Positions 23,701-35,689 of a stretch of DNA of 64,000 bases are shown here, piece after piece; position 1 is the stretch's first letter; each line of letters starts with the position of its first letter. The position numbers and the translations under genes are program-made. The DNA lies in the NCBI GenBank assembly GCA_025618425.1, contig CM046832.1, positions 19,583,917 to 19,647,916 on the forward strand, read 5' to 3'. The notes beneath the pieces are model-generated. The model was not told the DNA's origin. It saw nothing but the letters and a program-made list of their open reading frames with translations, and did no database searches. Source of the stretch: Heliocidaris tuberculata. Taxonomy: Eukaryota; Echinodermata; Echinoidea; Camarodonta; Echinometridae.

Positions 23701-25500
23701 CTGCATTTTGTCAGCTGAAACATTTAAACATAATTGCTGTAACAAATATTTTTAAAAAGAAGTGAGACAAATTTTGCAAAAGAACTGTTTCACTTTAACC
23801 CGAATGTATGTTTTCTCATGAAACAATTTTATTTGTTTCTAAGATTTAATTTTTATGCATTTCCATAGAAGTCGCTTGGATTTGATATTGATATCGTACG
23901 TGAAGATTGTGTAATATGTTATATTGCTATACTTTGTTAGTTTGTTATCATATTTTGCTGTATGTATTTTCATGATCAAATAGTTTCTATTTTGTTTCAA
24001 GATGCTTACACTAACGGTTGCATTACAATGTATATAATATACTTTTGATGCTGTTGTAACTTTACAGCATCATTTTCTTCTTTTTGCAAACTTTTTGAAT
24101 ACTCCTGCATGTTATAAAGTTCTGTATTAGATATATTTATTTATTTTATACACCATTTGTTTATGATATAAAATATGGATGATTGCATAGTAAATGTGTA
24201 ATAAGGCACAGATAAAAGTGTAGCACTACTTTTGTATCATGACCATTGTTAGCACACATTCCCAAATCAAATGTATTATTTGTTTGTAAAGCTCTCGCTT
24301 TAGGTCTCCCTATATTCTCCAGATCCGGGAGCCCGGACTAAGTTGAGTAGGGAGGCTGTAGTAGTCCTGGAGCCAAGTAGCTTGCTTGCTACTTTGCTTG
24401 TGTATACCATATATGTAGGTGTAGATACATCAGTAAACATGTACCACTGGTGAGTTAGGAACTGTCACAAGTGCTGCATTCATTCTTTTAACCATAAAGT
24501 TTTATTTTAGTGAGGATATTAGTAAAGAAGTTTCAGTCTGCTTCTCACTGTTTAGGGTACAGGAAAACTATGTAAATGCATTTATGCTATCATCATCCAA
24601 TTAATATGGAAATTAATATTTTACTCCACCAAAAGTTCTGGATGGGGACATGGGGAGGAGCAACTACCCTCTTCCCTTAAGAAATTACACTATTAACGTA
24701 TGAGGCATATGTGTTTGCTTTGCCCCCCCCCCCCCTCGCAAAAAATAATTAGAAATTAGAAAGATTGATCGACACCCCTCTATACACCAATGCTAGAATT
24801 GCACGATGATCAAAGTGTGTGTTTTACACATGATCATGTATTGTTCAAAAGCTGTCTAGAATCTCTGGTTAAAAGAATGAATGTCTGGTATAGTGCCATC
24901 CACTGTATACAAGGTAAAGTGTTGTATTGGTAGACATTTTTCTCAAAGATGTTTGTTTTAAAAGACTACAGCATAAATGCAGGATATGGTAATGTACCCA
25001 GAAATGTCTTTAACGACTATTGTCACTATTCATAATTTTGTGTATGTCCTTTGTGTTTACTTGACAAGTCAGATATCAGTACACGAGGTACATTTTTAGT
25101 GGATTATACCAGCTTTGTGCAGTCAGGCAACGTAGAATGTTCTCTGCACATGTTCAGTAGTGTTTTGCACGTATAGGATAGAGATATCCATATAGTATTA
25201 AACAGTGGATGGTTTAGCATTGAAATACCTGCACTTTTCTTATTTTATTTTTTTATTTTTCACTGCAGGTGGCAAGTTTAGTATCATTAGCATTCCGTCT
25301 AGGAACGCAACACATTTCTTCAGCCCACTAGGCTGAAGTGTTGGTTATTTCCATAAAAATGCAAGTGTCCAATTTGCATTTGCATTTTTTTTCTTCTGGC
25401 ATTCAGGGAGTATAGGTTTGTGTAGGAGGGAACGGGAAGCCTTGGTAAAATAATTCACAGAACTTTCATGGGGAGGGTCTCGATGGAGATAAAAAAAAGG
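20715..25500. other. AT-rich intergenic DNA without recognisable gene
   Basis: Short ORFs only, none with a recognisable domain or convincing splice signals. It contains a G run at 22820-22838, a C run at about 24722, and a 13-bp-stem hairpin at 23243-23275. Many TTGCA and AATACTGTA words recur loosely between 20.9 and 22.1 kb, suggesting an old degenerate repeat. Confidence 0.5.
23243..23275. repeat. Short perfect hairpin
   Basis: AAAATTCCATCTC and GAGATGGAATTTT form a perfect 13-bp stem around the 7-nt loop CGGGCCC. It may be the tip of an old inverted-repeat element; nothing shows that it is transcribed. Confidence 0.7.
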
Positions 25501-25689
25501 GCCCCTCCCGTTTAAGCTCAATCTAAGGGGATTGGAAAAAGAGGGGTGGGGATATATACCCCCACCCTAGTCAGCATGGGACGAATGACGATATGGGCCA
25601 TATTATTCACCGACAGCATGCTACGAAGCTGATCTCCCCCCCCCCCCCCCCCCGGTATACCAATGTATATACATAACATGTAAACGACA

Positions 25690-25900
25690 AAAGGAGGAGC
25701 CAAGAGGCACATTATAAGCAGTGCAGATCCTCCTCTATCAGTGGTACGGTATACCAAAGAGGAGGGTGCAACAGAGTGCCCAATCCATATCTCCGCCCCT
25801 CCCCTGTATACACATGGAGGAGCCAAGAGGCACATAAGAAGTGCAGCTCCTCCCATTATCGACGGTATGCTAAAGGGGAGGAGGCCATCCCCAATTTACT
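25690..25900. repeat. Two direct copies of a ~123-bp repeat
   Basis: GGAGGAGCCAAGAGGCACAT occurs at about 25693 and again at about 25816. Both copies are followed by similar GTGCAG-TCCTCC and ACGGTATRCYAAA-GAGGAG segments. A C run precedes them at about 25627. Confidence 0.75.
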
Positions 25901-26900
25901 GGCTTTACTGTATAGGGAGGGGCAAGATATACACAAGAAACAAATACCCCACCCCAAACTCCCTTCTACCACTTTATGTAATCAAAACATAAAATGATAT
26001 GTTTATCAACGAAATAAAATCCTCTTCTCCCTCCAAAAACAGGCAACCTGTTCTCTTGTCATTAAAATTAATCTTTATTTGAACTGTCTTGAGAATTAAA
26101 TAAAAATGATCATGGATAATTGATAGAGCATTAGGATACAGTTTTTGTCCATCAGTCAACCATACTACATTATTTTGTCCATCAGTCATCCGTAGTCTGT
26201 ACTATTGTATGATAGTGCAGTTATTTATTCAATTCTACTACACTTGCCACCTGTACTTTAATTTTTGTGCTAATAAGGCACTCATTTGACTGGTGCTTGA
26301 TGACAAAAAGAGAAAAACGGTATTCTTTTCACATCTGCAGTAATGTAGATGTCAGGTACCATTCTTCATATCTCAGTGTGCAATCTTGAACATAAATATT
26401 ATTTTTAATTACTATTGTAAAATTGTAGTGCATATATGATGCACTTGATGTTATACACTGAAATTCATAGCTTTGTTTACAATACTTTAAAAGCAGTTTG
26501 AAAAGATACAATAGTCATGATAGTTGTAACCTAATATGAGAAATGCATGATAATTAAACATATTATGCATCGATTGGTTATATACCATAAAAACTTTCAA
26601 AATAAAAACAAAGAAAACGTAGCATTTTAAGGTACGGTACATGTGTCGAAGTCATGCAAACTCCATCATCGGCCTGAAATTTTACAACATAACTTTATTT
26701 TGAAACTGTAATCGTGTCGTTCTTTTGGAAATACCATAAAAACTGTAAAAATTGATGAATTGTATAATTTTGTGTTTCAAATGCATTATCAATATAATTC
26801 ACGAGAGCTACCCTAAGGCCAACTGGTACTTTATTACTTTGGTAATATCTTTAATAAAGAAGTGTTGAAATGTTTTGTGTGTATTTTGGTATTGATTTCG
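25901..26900. other. AT-rich stretch, nothing recognised
   Basis: No domain-bearing frame. AATAAA-type words occur, but no associated gene could be found. Confidence 0.5.
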
Positions 26901-26969
26901 GAGTGTATGTTTTGCTTTGTCTCCCTCCCTCTCTCTCTCTTTCTTTATATCCGCTCCATCTTCTACCAC

Positions 26970-29900
26970 TTTACTTCTAAAACCACTCTACTTCTTTGCT
27001 ACTTCTAATACCATTCTACTTCCACTGTTATTCTACTTCTACCATTCCATTTTACGAACAATTCTCCTTCTCCTTCCATTCTACCCCTATTTCCTAATAC
27101 CCTCTTCTACCATCATGACCATCCTACCTTTCCAACCATTCCATCTCTACCATTACCAAACCTCTCCTATAATACTACCTCTGATACCATATCTACATCT
27201 AATAATAATCTACATCTAATAACAACCTATCTCTACTACCATCCTACATTTACTACAATCCTACCTCTATTTTCATTCCCACTACTACCATATTACCCAT
27301 GCCCATACTACCATCCTACCTCGGTTAACAACCTACCTCTACTACAATCCTACCACTACTTTCATTATCCCTCTACTTCCATCCTCAGGTCTTCTACTGC
27401 TATCCTACCTCTACTACCATCCTGCCACTACTAGCCTACCTCTTCTGCCATCCTACCTCTACTACCCTCCCACCTCCACTTTCATTCTCCCTCTACTACC
27501 ATCCTACCTCTACTACAATTCTACCTCTTCTTTTTCATTTATATCCCTCTACTCCCATCTTACCTCTAATACAATCCTACCTCTAAATCCATCACACGTC
27601 TACTTTCATCCTACCTCTAGTACCATCCTGAGCCACTTTTTTTCATGCATCTACTACAATCCTTCCTCTATTTTCATTCTCCTTCTACCATCCTACTCCA
27701 GTGCCATTCTATCTCTACTAATATCCTACCTCTACTACCCTCTTTCCTATACTTTTATTTTCCCTCTACTTATACCCTACTTCCATTACCATCCTACCTC
27801 TACTACCATTCTCCATCTACTATCCTACTTCTACTACCATCTTACCCCTACTATAATCTTACCTCTACTAAATTATTCTACCTCTTTTTCATTATCCCTC
27901 TAAGCTCATCTTACCACTACGACAATCGTACCTCTATACTACTATCCTATCTCCACCATACTATTTTAACTACCATCCTACCGTCCTACCTAACATTCCT
28001 ACCTCTATCCCGATTCCTCAACTAATAACAAATATAATTCTCCTAAAAGTACCATATTACCTCTCCAATCCACTCTACAATACTAATTCTAGCCGCTCCT
28101 ATTATACTACCTATACCACCACTCTACCTCTACAACCATCCTACCTATACTACCATCCTACTTATACTACCATCCTACCTCTACTATTATCCTACTTCTA
28201 CTACCATCCTACCCCTACTACCATCCTACCTCTACTATCATACTACCTCTACTTCATTCTGCCTCTACCACCATCCTACATCTATTATCCTATTTCTACT
28301 ACCATCCTACCTCTACTACCATCCTACCTCTACTACCATCCATCCATCCATCAACTACCATCCTACCTCTACTACCATTCTACCTCTACCATCCTACCTC
28401 TACCATCCTACCTCTACCATCCTACCTCTTCTACCATCCTACCTCTACTACCATCCTACCTCTACTACCATACTACCTCTATTTCATTCTGCCTCTACCA
28501 CCATCTTACATCTATTATCCTACTTCTACAACCATCCCACTTCTACTACCATTCTACCTCTACTACCATCCTACGGTTCTAGGACAACTACCCCCTGGAC
28601 AACCACCCCCCGGATAACCACCCCTAGGATAACCACCCTCTAGGACAACTACCCCCTAGGACAACAATCCCCTAGGGCAACCACCCTCTAGGACGACTAC
28701 CCCCCGGGACAATTACCCTCTAGAATGATTACCCCCGACTAAATACCCCCTAGGACAACCACCCTCTAGGACAACTACCCCCCGGACAACTACCCCCGGA
28801 CAACTACCCCATAGGACAACCACCCTCTAGGACAACTACCCCCCGGACAACTACCCTCTAGGACAACTACCCCCCGGACAACTACCCCCAGACAACTACC
28901 CCCTAGGACACGTGTCCGGGGGTAGTTATCCGGGGGTAGTTGTCCTAGAGGGTGGTTGTCCTAGGGGGTAGTTGTCTGGGGGGTAGTTGTCCGGGGCGGA
29001 GTTGTCCTAGAGGGTGTTTGTCCTAGAGGGTGTTTGTCCCAGGGGGTAGTTGTCCTAGAGGGTGGTTGCCCTAGGGGGTAGTTAGTCGGGAGGTAATCAT
29101 CCTAGAGGGTTATTGTCCAGGGGGAGGGTAGTCGTCCTACGGGGTGGTTGCCCTAGGGGGTAGTTGTCCTAGAGGGTGGTTATCCTAGGGGTGGTTATCC
29201 GGGGGGTGGTTGTCCAGGGGGTAGGTGTCCGAATACGCCATCCTACTTCTACTATTATCCTACCTCTACTACCATCCTACCTCCACTACCATCCTACCTC
29301 CACTACCATCCTACCTCTACTACCATACTACCTCTATTTCATTCTGCCTCTACCACCATCCTACATCTATTATCCTACTTCTACTACCATCCTACCTCTA
29401 CTACTATCCTACCTCTACATGTACTATTATCTTACTTCAACTACCATCCTACTTCTACTACCATCCTACCTCTACTATTATCCTTCTTCAACTACCATCC
29501 TTCAACTACCATCCTTCCTCTACTACCATCCTACCTCTACTACCATCCTACCTCTACTACCATCCTACCTCTACTACCATCCTACCTCTACTACCATCCT
29601 ACCTCTACTACCATCCCACCTCTACTACCATCCTACCTCTATTACCATCCTACCTCTACTACCATACTACCTCTACTACCATCCTACTTCTACTACCATC
29701 CCACCTCTACTACCATCCTACTTCTATTACCATCCTACTATTACTACCATCCTACCTCTTCTACCATCCTACCTCTACTACCATCCTACTATTACTACCA
29801 TCCTACCTCTACTACCATCCTACCTCTACTACCATCCTACCTCTACAACCATCCCACCGCTACTATTATCCTACTTCTACGACCATCCTACCCCTACTAC

Positions 29901-32900
29901 CATTCTACCTCTATTACCATCCCACCTCTACTATTATCCTACTTCTACTACCATCCTACCACTTCTACCATCCTACCTCTACTATTATCCTACTTCTATT
30001 ACCATCCTACATCTACTACCATCCTACCTCTTCTACCATCCCACCTCTACTACCATCCTACTTCTATTACCATCCTACCTCTACTACCATACTACCTCTA
30101 CTACCATCCTACTTCTACTACCATCCCACCTCTACTACCATCCTACTTCTATTACCATCCTACCTCTACTACCATACTACCTCTACTACCATACTACCTC
30201 TACTACCATCCTACTTCTATTACCATCCTACCTCTACTACCATCCTACCTCTACAACCATTATACCTCCACTACTATCCTACATCTACTATGATACTACC
30301 TCTACTACCATCCTACCTCTACTTTATTCTGCCTCTACTACTATCCCAACTCTACCTCTTCTATTTTCCTATTTCTACCACCATGCATCTATTATTATCC
30401 TACTTCTACTACCATCCTACCTCTTCTACCATCCTACCTCTACTATTATCCTACTTCTATTACCATCCTACATCTACTACCATCCTACCTCTACTACCAT
30501 CCCACCTCTACTACCATCCTACTTCTATTACCATCCTACCTCTACTACCATACTACCTCTACTTCCATCCTACTTCTACTACCATCCCACCTCTACTACC
30601 ATCCTACTTCTATTACCATCCTACCTCTACTACCATACTACCTCTACTACCATACTACCTCTACTACCATCCTACTTCTATTACCATCCTACCTCTACTA
30701 CCATCCTACCTCTACAACCATTATACCTCTACAGCCATTATACCTCCACTACTATCCTACATCTACTATGATACTACCTCTACTACCATCCTACCTCTAC
30801 TTCATTCTGCCTCTACTACTATCCCAACTCTACCTCTTCTATTTTCCTATTTCTACCACCATGCATCTATTATTATCCTACTTCTACTACCATCCTACCT
30901 CTTCTACCATCCTACCTCTACTACCATCCTACTATTACATACCATCCTACCTCTACTATTATCCTAATTCTACTACCATCCTACCTCTACTACCATCCTA
31001 CCTCTATACAACCATCCCACCTCTACTATTATCCTACTTCTACTACCATCCTACCCCTACTACCATCCTACCTCTATTACCATCCCACCTCTACTATTAT
31101 CCTACTTCTACTACCATCCTACCACTACTACCAGGATACCTCTTCTACCATCCTACTTCTATTACCATCCTACTTCTACTACCATCCTACCTCTACTACC
31201 CTCCTACCTCTACTTCATTCTGTCTCTACATTAATATTGTTCATGTCCCAGCTATACTACCATTATACCTCCACCACCATCCTACATCTACTACGATCCT
31301 ACCTCTAATATCATCCTACCTCTACTTCATTCTGCCTTTACTACCATCCCACCTCTACTATTATCCTAATTCTACTACCATCCTACCTCTACTACCATCC
31401 TACATCTATTACCATCCTAATTCTACTACCATCCTACCTCTACTACCTACTTCTATTACCATCCTACTTCTACTACCATCTTACTTCTACCATCCTTCCT
31501 CTACTACCAGGATACCTCTTCTACCATCCTACTTCTATTACCATCCTACTTCTACTACCATCCTACCTCTACTTCATTCTATCTCTGCTACAATTGTTCA
31601 TGTCCTACCTCTACTACCATTATACCTCTACTACCATCCTACATCTACTACGATCCTACCTCTACTACCATCATACCTCTAATTCATTCTGCTTCTACTA
31701 CCATCCCACCTCTACTATTATATATACTATTTCAACTACCCCTACAACCATCCTACTTCTACGACCATCCTACCTCTACCATCCTCCCTCTACTACCATC
31801 CTACCTCTACGACCATCCTCCCTCTACTACCATCCCACCTCTGCTATTATCCTACCTCTACTACCATCCTACCTCTATTATTATCCTACTTCAACTACCA
31901 TCCTACCTCTACTACCATCCTACCTCTACTACCATGCTACCTCTATTTCATACTGCCTCTACCACCATCCTACATCTATTATCCTACTTCTACTACCATC
32001 CTACCTCTACTACTATCCTACCTCTACATGTACTATTATCTTACTTCAACTACCATCCTACTTCTACTACCATCCTACCTCTACTATTATCCTTCTTCAA
32101 CTACCATCCTACCTCTACTACCATCCTACCTCTACTACCATCCTACCTCTTCTACCATCCTACCTCTACTACCATCCTACATCTACTACCATCCTACCTC
32201 CACTACCATCCTACCTCTACTACCATCATACCTCTAATTTATTCTGCTTCTACTACCATCCCACCTCTACTATTATATATACTACTTCAACTACCCCTAC
32301 AACCATCCTACTTCTACGACCATCCTACCTCTACCATCCTACCTCTACGACCATCCTACATCTATTATCCTACTTCTACTACCATCCTACCTCTACTACC
32401 ATCCTACCTCTACTACCATCCTACCTCTTCTACCATCCTACCTCTACTACCTTCCTACCTCTACTATTATCCTATTTCTACCATCCTACCTCTACTACCA
32501 TCCTACTTCTACCATCTTTCCTCTACTACCATCCTACCTCTACTACCATCCTACCTCTACTATTATCCTATTTCTACCATCCTACCTCTACTACCATCCT
32601 ACATCTACTACCATCCTACCTCCACTACCATCCTACCTCTACTACCATCATACCTCTAATTCATTCTGCTTCTACTACCATCCCACCTCTACTATTATTT
32701 ATACTACTTCAACTACCCCTACAACCATCCTACTTCTACGACCATCCTACCTCTACCATCCTCCCTCTACTACCATCCTACCTCTACGACCATCCTACAT
32801 CTATTATCCTACTTCTACTACCATCCTACCTCTACTACCATCCTACCTCTTCTACCATCCTACCTCTACTACCTTCCTACCTCTACTATTATCCTATTTC

Positions 32901-33650
32901 TACCATCCTACCTCCACTACCATCCTACTTCTACCATCTTTCCTCTACTACCATCCTACCTCTACTACCATCCTACCTCTACTATTATCCTATTTCAACC
33001 ATCCTACCTCTACTACCATCCTACCTCTACTACCATCCTACCTCTACTATTATCCTAACTCTTCTACTATCCTACCTCTTCTTCCGTCCTACCTCTACTA
33101 CCATCTTGCCTCTTCTACCATCCTACCTCTACTATTTTCCTATCTCTACCACCCTGCATCTACTATTATCCTACTTCTAATACCATCCTACCTCTACTAC
33201 CATCCTACCTCTTCTACCATCCTACCTCTACTACCATCCTACTATTACTACCATCCTACCTCTACCATCCTACCTCTACTGCCATCCTATCTCTACGACC
33301 ATCCTACTATTACCAGCCTACCTCTTCTACCATCCTTCCTCTCCTACCACCCCATCTCTATTTTCATTCTCCCTTTACTATCATCCTACATGCCCTACAT
33401 CTACTCCCATTTAATCTCTACTTTTATTCTCCCTCTACTACCATCCCACCTTTCCTACGATCCCACCTCTATTATCATTCTTCCTCTACTACCCTCCAAC
33501 CTCTACTACATTTTACCACTACCGCCACATTACCTCTGTTACAATCATACGTCTACTACAATCCCATACCTACTACCGTCCTACTTCTACTACCTTTCTC
33601 CCTCCACTACAACCCTACATCTGTTGCCATTTTACACCTCCCACCTTTCT
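26970..33650. repeat. 17-bp minisatellite (CATCCTACCTCTACTAC)n
   Basis: The unit CATCCTACCTCTACTAC, with variants such as CTATTACCATC, CTTCTACC and ACTATTATCC, fills almost 6.7 kb. The left flank (26.97-28.1 kb) is degenerate. Longer blocks are themselves duplicated: a segment with TATACCTCCACTAC recurs at 30259 and 30738 (about 480 bp). A block around CTACATGTACTATTATCTTAC recurs near 29415 and 32022. A 17-bp unit lacking stops gives a 17-residue periodic peptide in all + frames, which accounts for the open frames of up to 580 codons. Confidence 0.95.
28579..29231. repeat. 650-bp near-palindrome of a (TAGGACAACTACCCCC)-type repeat
   Basis: From 28579 to 28911 the + strand reads repeats of TAGGACAACTACCCCC with variants. 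At GGACAC|GTGTCC (28906-28917) the sequence turns over and reads the reverse complement to about 29231. The order of variants is mirrored over much of the arms, for example GGATAACCACCCCTAGG and CCTAGGGGTGGTTATCC. The arms (333 and 320 bp) differ by scattered substitutions and small length changes. This block is unrelated in sequence to the 17-bp minisatellite around it. Confidence 0.93.
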
Positions 33651-33744
33651 ACTTCTCCTGCCTTTTCTGCAAGTAATGAAGAGTCTTCACATTGCTTACC
33701 CCTATATTCCATCCAGCTACCAAAGGATATCGCTTTCTGATTTT

Positions 33745-34200
33745 TCTCACTCCATTATCATTTTAAATAAAGATTTAATTCAAGTGAATTTGAGATTGGA
33801 GTATCCGTGAGATCTGAGGAGGCCTAAAATTTTGAGAGTATGCCTGTTTATCTGGTAACTGTCTTCAGAATCTATTTTTTTTTAAATCCTGAAAATTAGG
33901 CATAGTTGATCCCATGCTAGGGGCAGTGGGTGGGGCTTGGTTGGTTGAGGCAACATCAACAAAAACTCGAATCCTCCCCCCTTTCTCTCTTCCTTTCTTT
34001 ACTTCGTCTCTTTCTTATTTCTTCTTCCTTTTTTCTCTGTTCTCTCGTACGTTCCTCTTTTCGGATTTTTTTCTCTTTCTCCCTTCCTTTTCTCCCTTGC
34101 TCTTTTACATTTTTCTCCTATAATTTTTCTGCTCTCAAGACAGCCTTATCTATCTCCTTATAGGGCTACTAATATGGGTCACGTTCGTTTGGATCTTAGT
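33745..34200. other. Pyrimidine-rich spacer
   Basis: AT- then TC-rich DNA with no recognisable gene. Ser/Phe/Leu-rich ORFs at 33914-34163 reflect composition. Confidence 0.5.
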
Positions 34201-34206
34201 AACCCG

Positions 34207-34430
34207 CCCTGCAGATTTGATTTGATTTGATTAAGTTTTATTTTAACAGGGTAGTCCCACCAGTAGACGAAATACCATTCTTTCTGGAGGCCCTGTATAA
34301 AGATCAACATATATTCAAATAACAATGACATATAACATAATACAAGTTTAACAAATAGGATTCTCTGTATATATATATATAATAAATAAATTTCTGGGAA
34401 AGGTGAAAAATAATGTTTGAGATTGCTCAT
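34207..34430 (-). repeat. LINE 3'-end-like repeat, (ATTTG)n tail
   Basis: GATTTGATTTGATTTGATT is followed by TTTTATTTTAACAGGGTAGTCCCACCAGTAG...GGAGGCCCTGTATAA. The phrase ACAGGGTAG-CC...TTC-GG--GCCCTG recurs at about 47480-47545, so this is a dispersed family. A simple-repeat tail at one end is typical of CR1/L2-type 3' ends and would put this copy on the minus strand. The family is an inference. Confidence 0.5.
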
Positions 34431-34824
34431 TCATTTGATGTCAGTTTGGAAGAATATCATAGTAGAAATTTCCCCTGGAAAGGATTGCTCTTCAAATGGC
34501 TTTTGATAAACGGTTAATTTGGCAGTTCAAAAATGAGAGGGAAAAGTTATGGTATCTTTAAATGGTCAAAAAGGGGGGAAATATCGTTTATCACAAGCCT
34601 CAACCGTGCGTGCGTCATAGATCTAGGCCTAGACCAACTTTACACAAATTAAAACTTATAGGCCTAGCAGTACATACATTACAATCGCATTCGTGCGCAC
34701 CCCGAGCTATAATCTTTGTAATGTGGTGGCAAGAGAAACCAAGAGAAACACATTTTCACCAAAATCAATGACCATGATCAATTTTTGTTCATCCAATTCA
34801 CACTTTCTCAAACTTTAAGCAATA

Positions 34825-35000
34825 CAGTGGAAACTCAGTATAACAAGGTCCTTGGGACCATCAAAATTACTTTGTTATAGCAGGAATCTCATTACATCAG
34901 TTTAAAAAACAATAGAATATAAAGAGCTGGGTCCAGGAATATTATCTTGTTATATCAGGAATATTGTTATATCAGAGCTCTTTATACCGAGTTTCCACTG
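34825..35000. mobile_element. pogo-like MITE, copy 1
   Basis: A 176-bp element with inverted ends CAGTGGAAACTCAGTATAA and TATACCGAGTTTCCACTG, flanked by TA on both sides (34823-34824, 35001-35002). The interior repeats TTGTTATATCAGGAATAT. The CAGTGGAAACTC end and TA duplication resemble pogo/Tigger-group elements of Tc1/mariner; this is inferred from the ends alone. Confidence 0.85.
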
Positions 35001-35508
35001 TATCTTTACAGCTATCCTATGCTCCAAGTCCCATTCATACAGATGTACAAGCACATTCCAGGGAAAGCCAACCTTAATATACATGTATACATGTAAGTTG
35101 CCTGTCATAGCAGAATAAAGTCAGAGTAACAGAGCAGAGGAATTTTTTTTAAAAGAAAAAGAAAAGTAACATTGACAGAGGGCAGAAAAATTACTTTGGA
35201 AATAACTTGAAAATTACAATTTCTGAAGCAAATTAATACATGTACAGAAAAGTCAGATTTGAAGTCCTAGTCATACTAATATTCCCAGAGAGAGAGAATG
35301 AGAGATTTGTGTATCAACTAAAAATATCAAAATGCTTTCTTTCATTCAATTTCTTAGTTTTTTTTAAAGCATAAGTTTTTTTTTTGCTTTTGCCTTTAAC
35401 TCTGGCTCTATCAATTATCTCGCTTCCATGGTTGGCTTGCCCTTTCAATACCACATACAGTAATCATCCATGCTAGCTGCACACCGCATCATTTCCCAGT
35501 GCCAATTA

Positions 35509-35684
35509 CAGTGGAAACTCAGTATAACGAGGTCCTTAGGACCATCAAAATTACCTTGTAATAGCAGGAATCTCGTTATATCAGGTTAAAAAAACAATAG
35601 AATATAAAGAGCTGGGACCAGAATATTACCTTGTTATATCAGGAATATTGTTATATTAGACCTCTTTATACCGAGTTTCCACTG
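35509..35684. mobile_element. pogo-like MITE, copy 2
   Basis: Also 176 bp, and nearly identical in sequence and orientation to the copy at 34825. It is flanked by TA (35507-35508 and 35685-35686). The two copies are 684 bp apart, beyond the 3' side of the SR-protein gene. Confidence 0.87.
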
Positions 35685-35689
35685 TAATA

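Noticed and set aside
29176..33180. Open reading frames of 531, 580, 304, 528 and 241 codons, Tyr/Leu/Pro/Ser/Thr-rich
   Set aside because: They translate a 17-bp minisatellite that lacks stops in every + frame; all three frames are open over the same DNA and the peptide period is exactly 17 residues.
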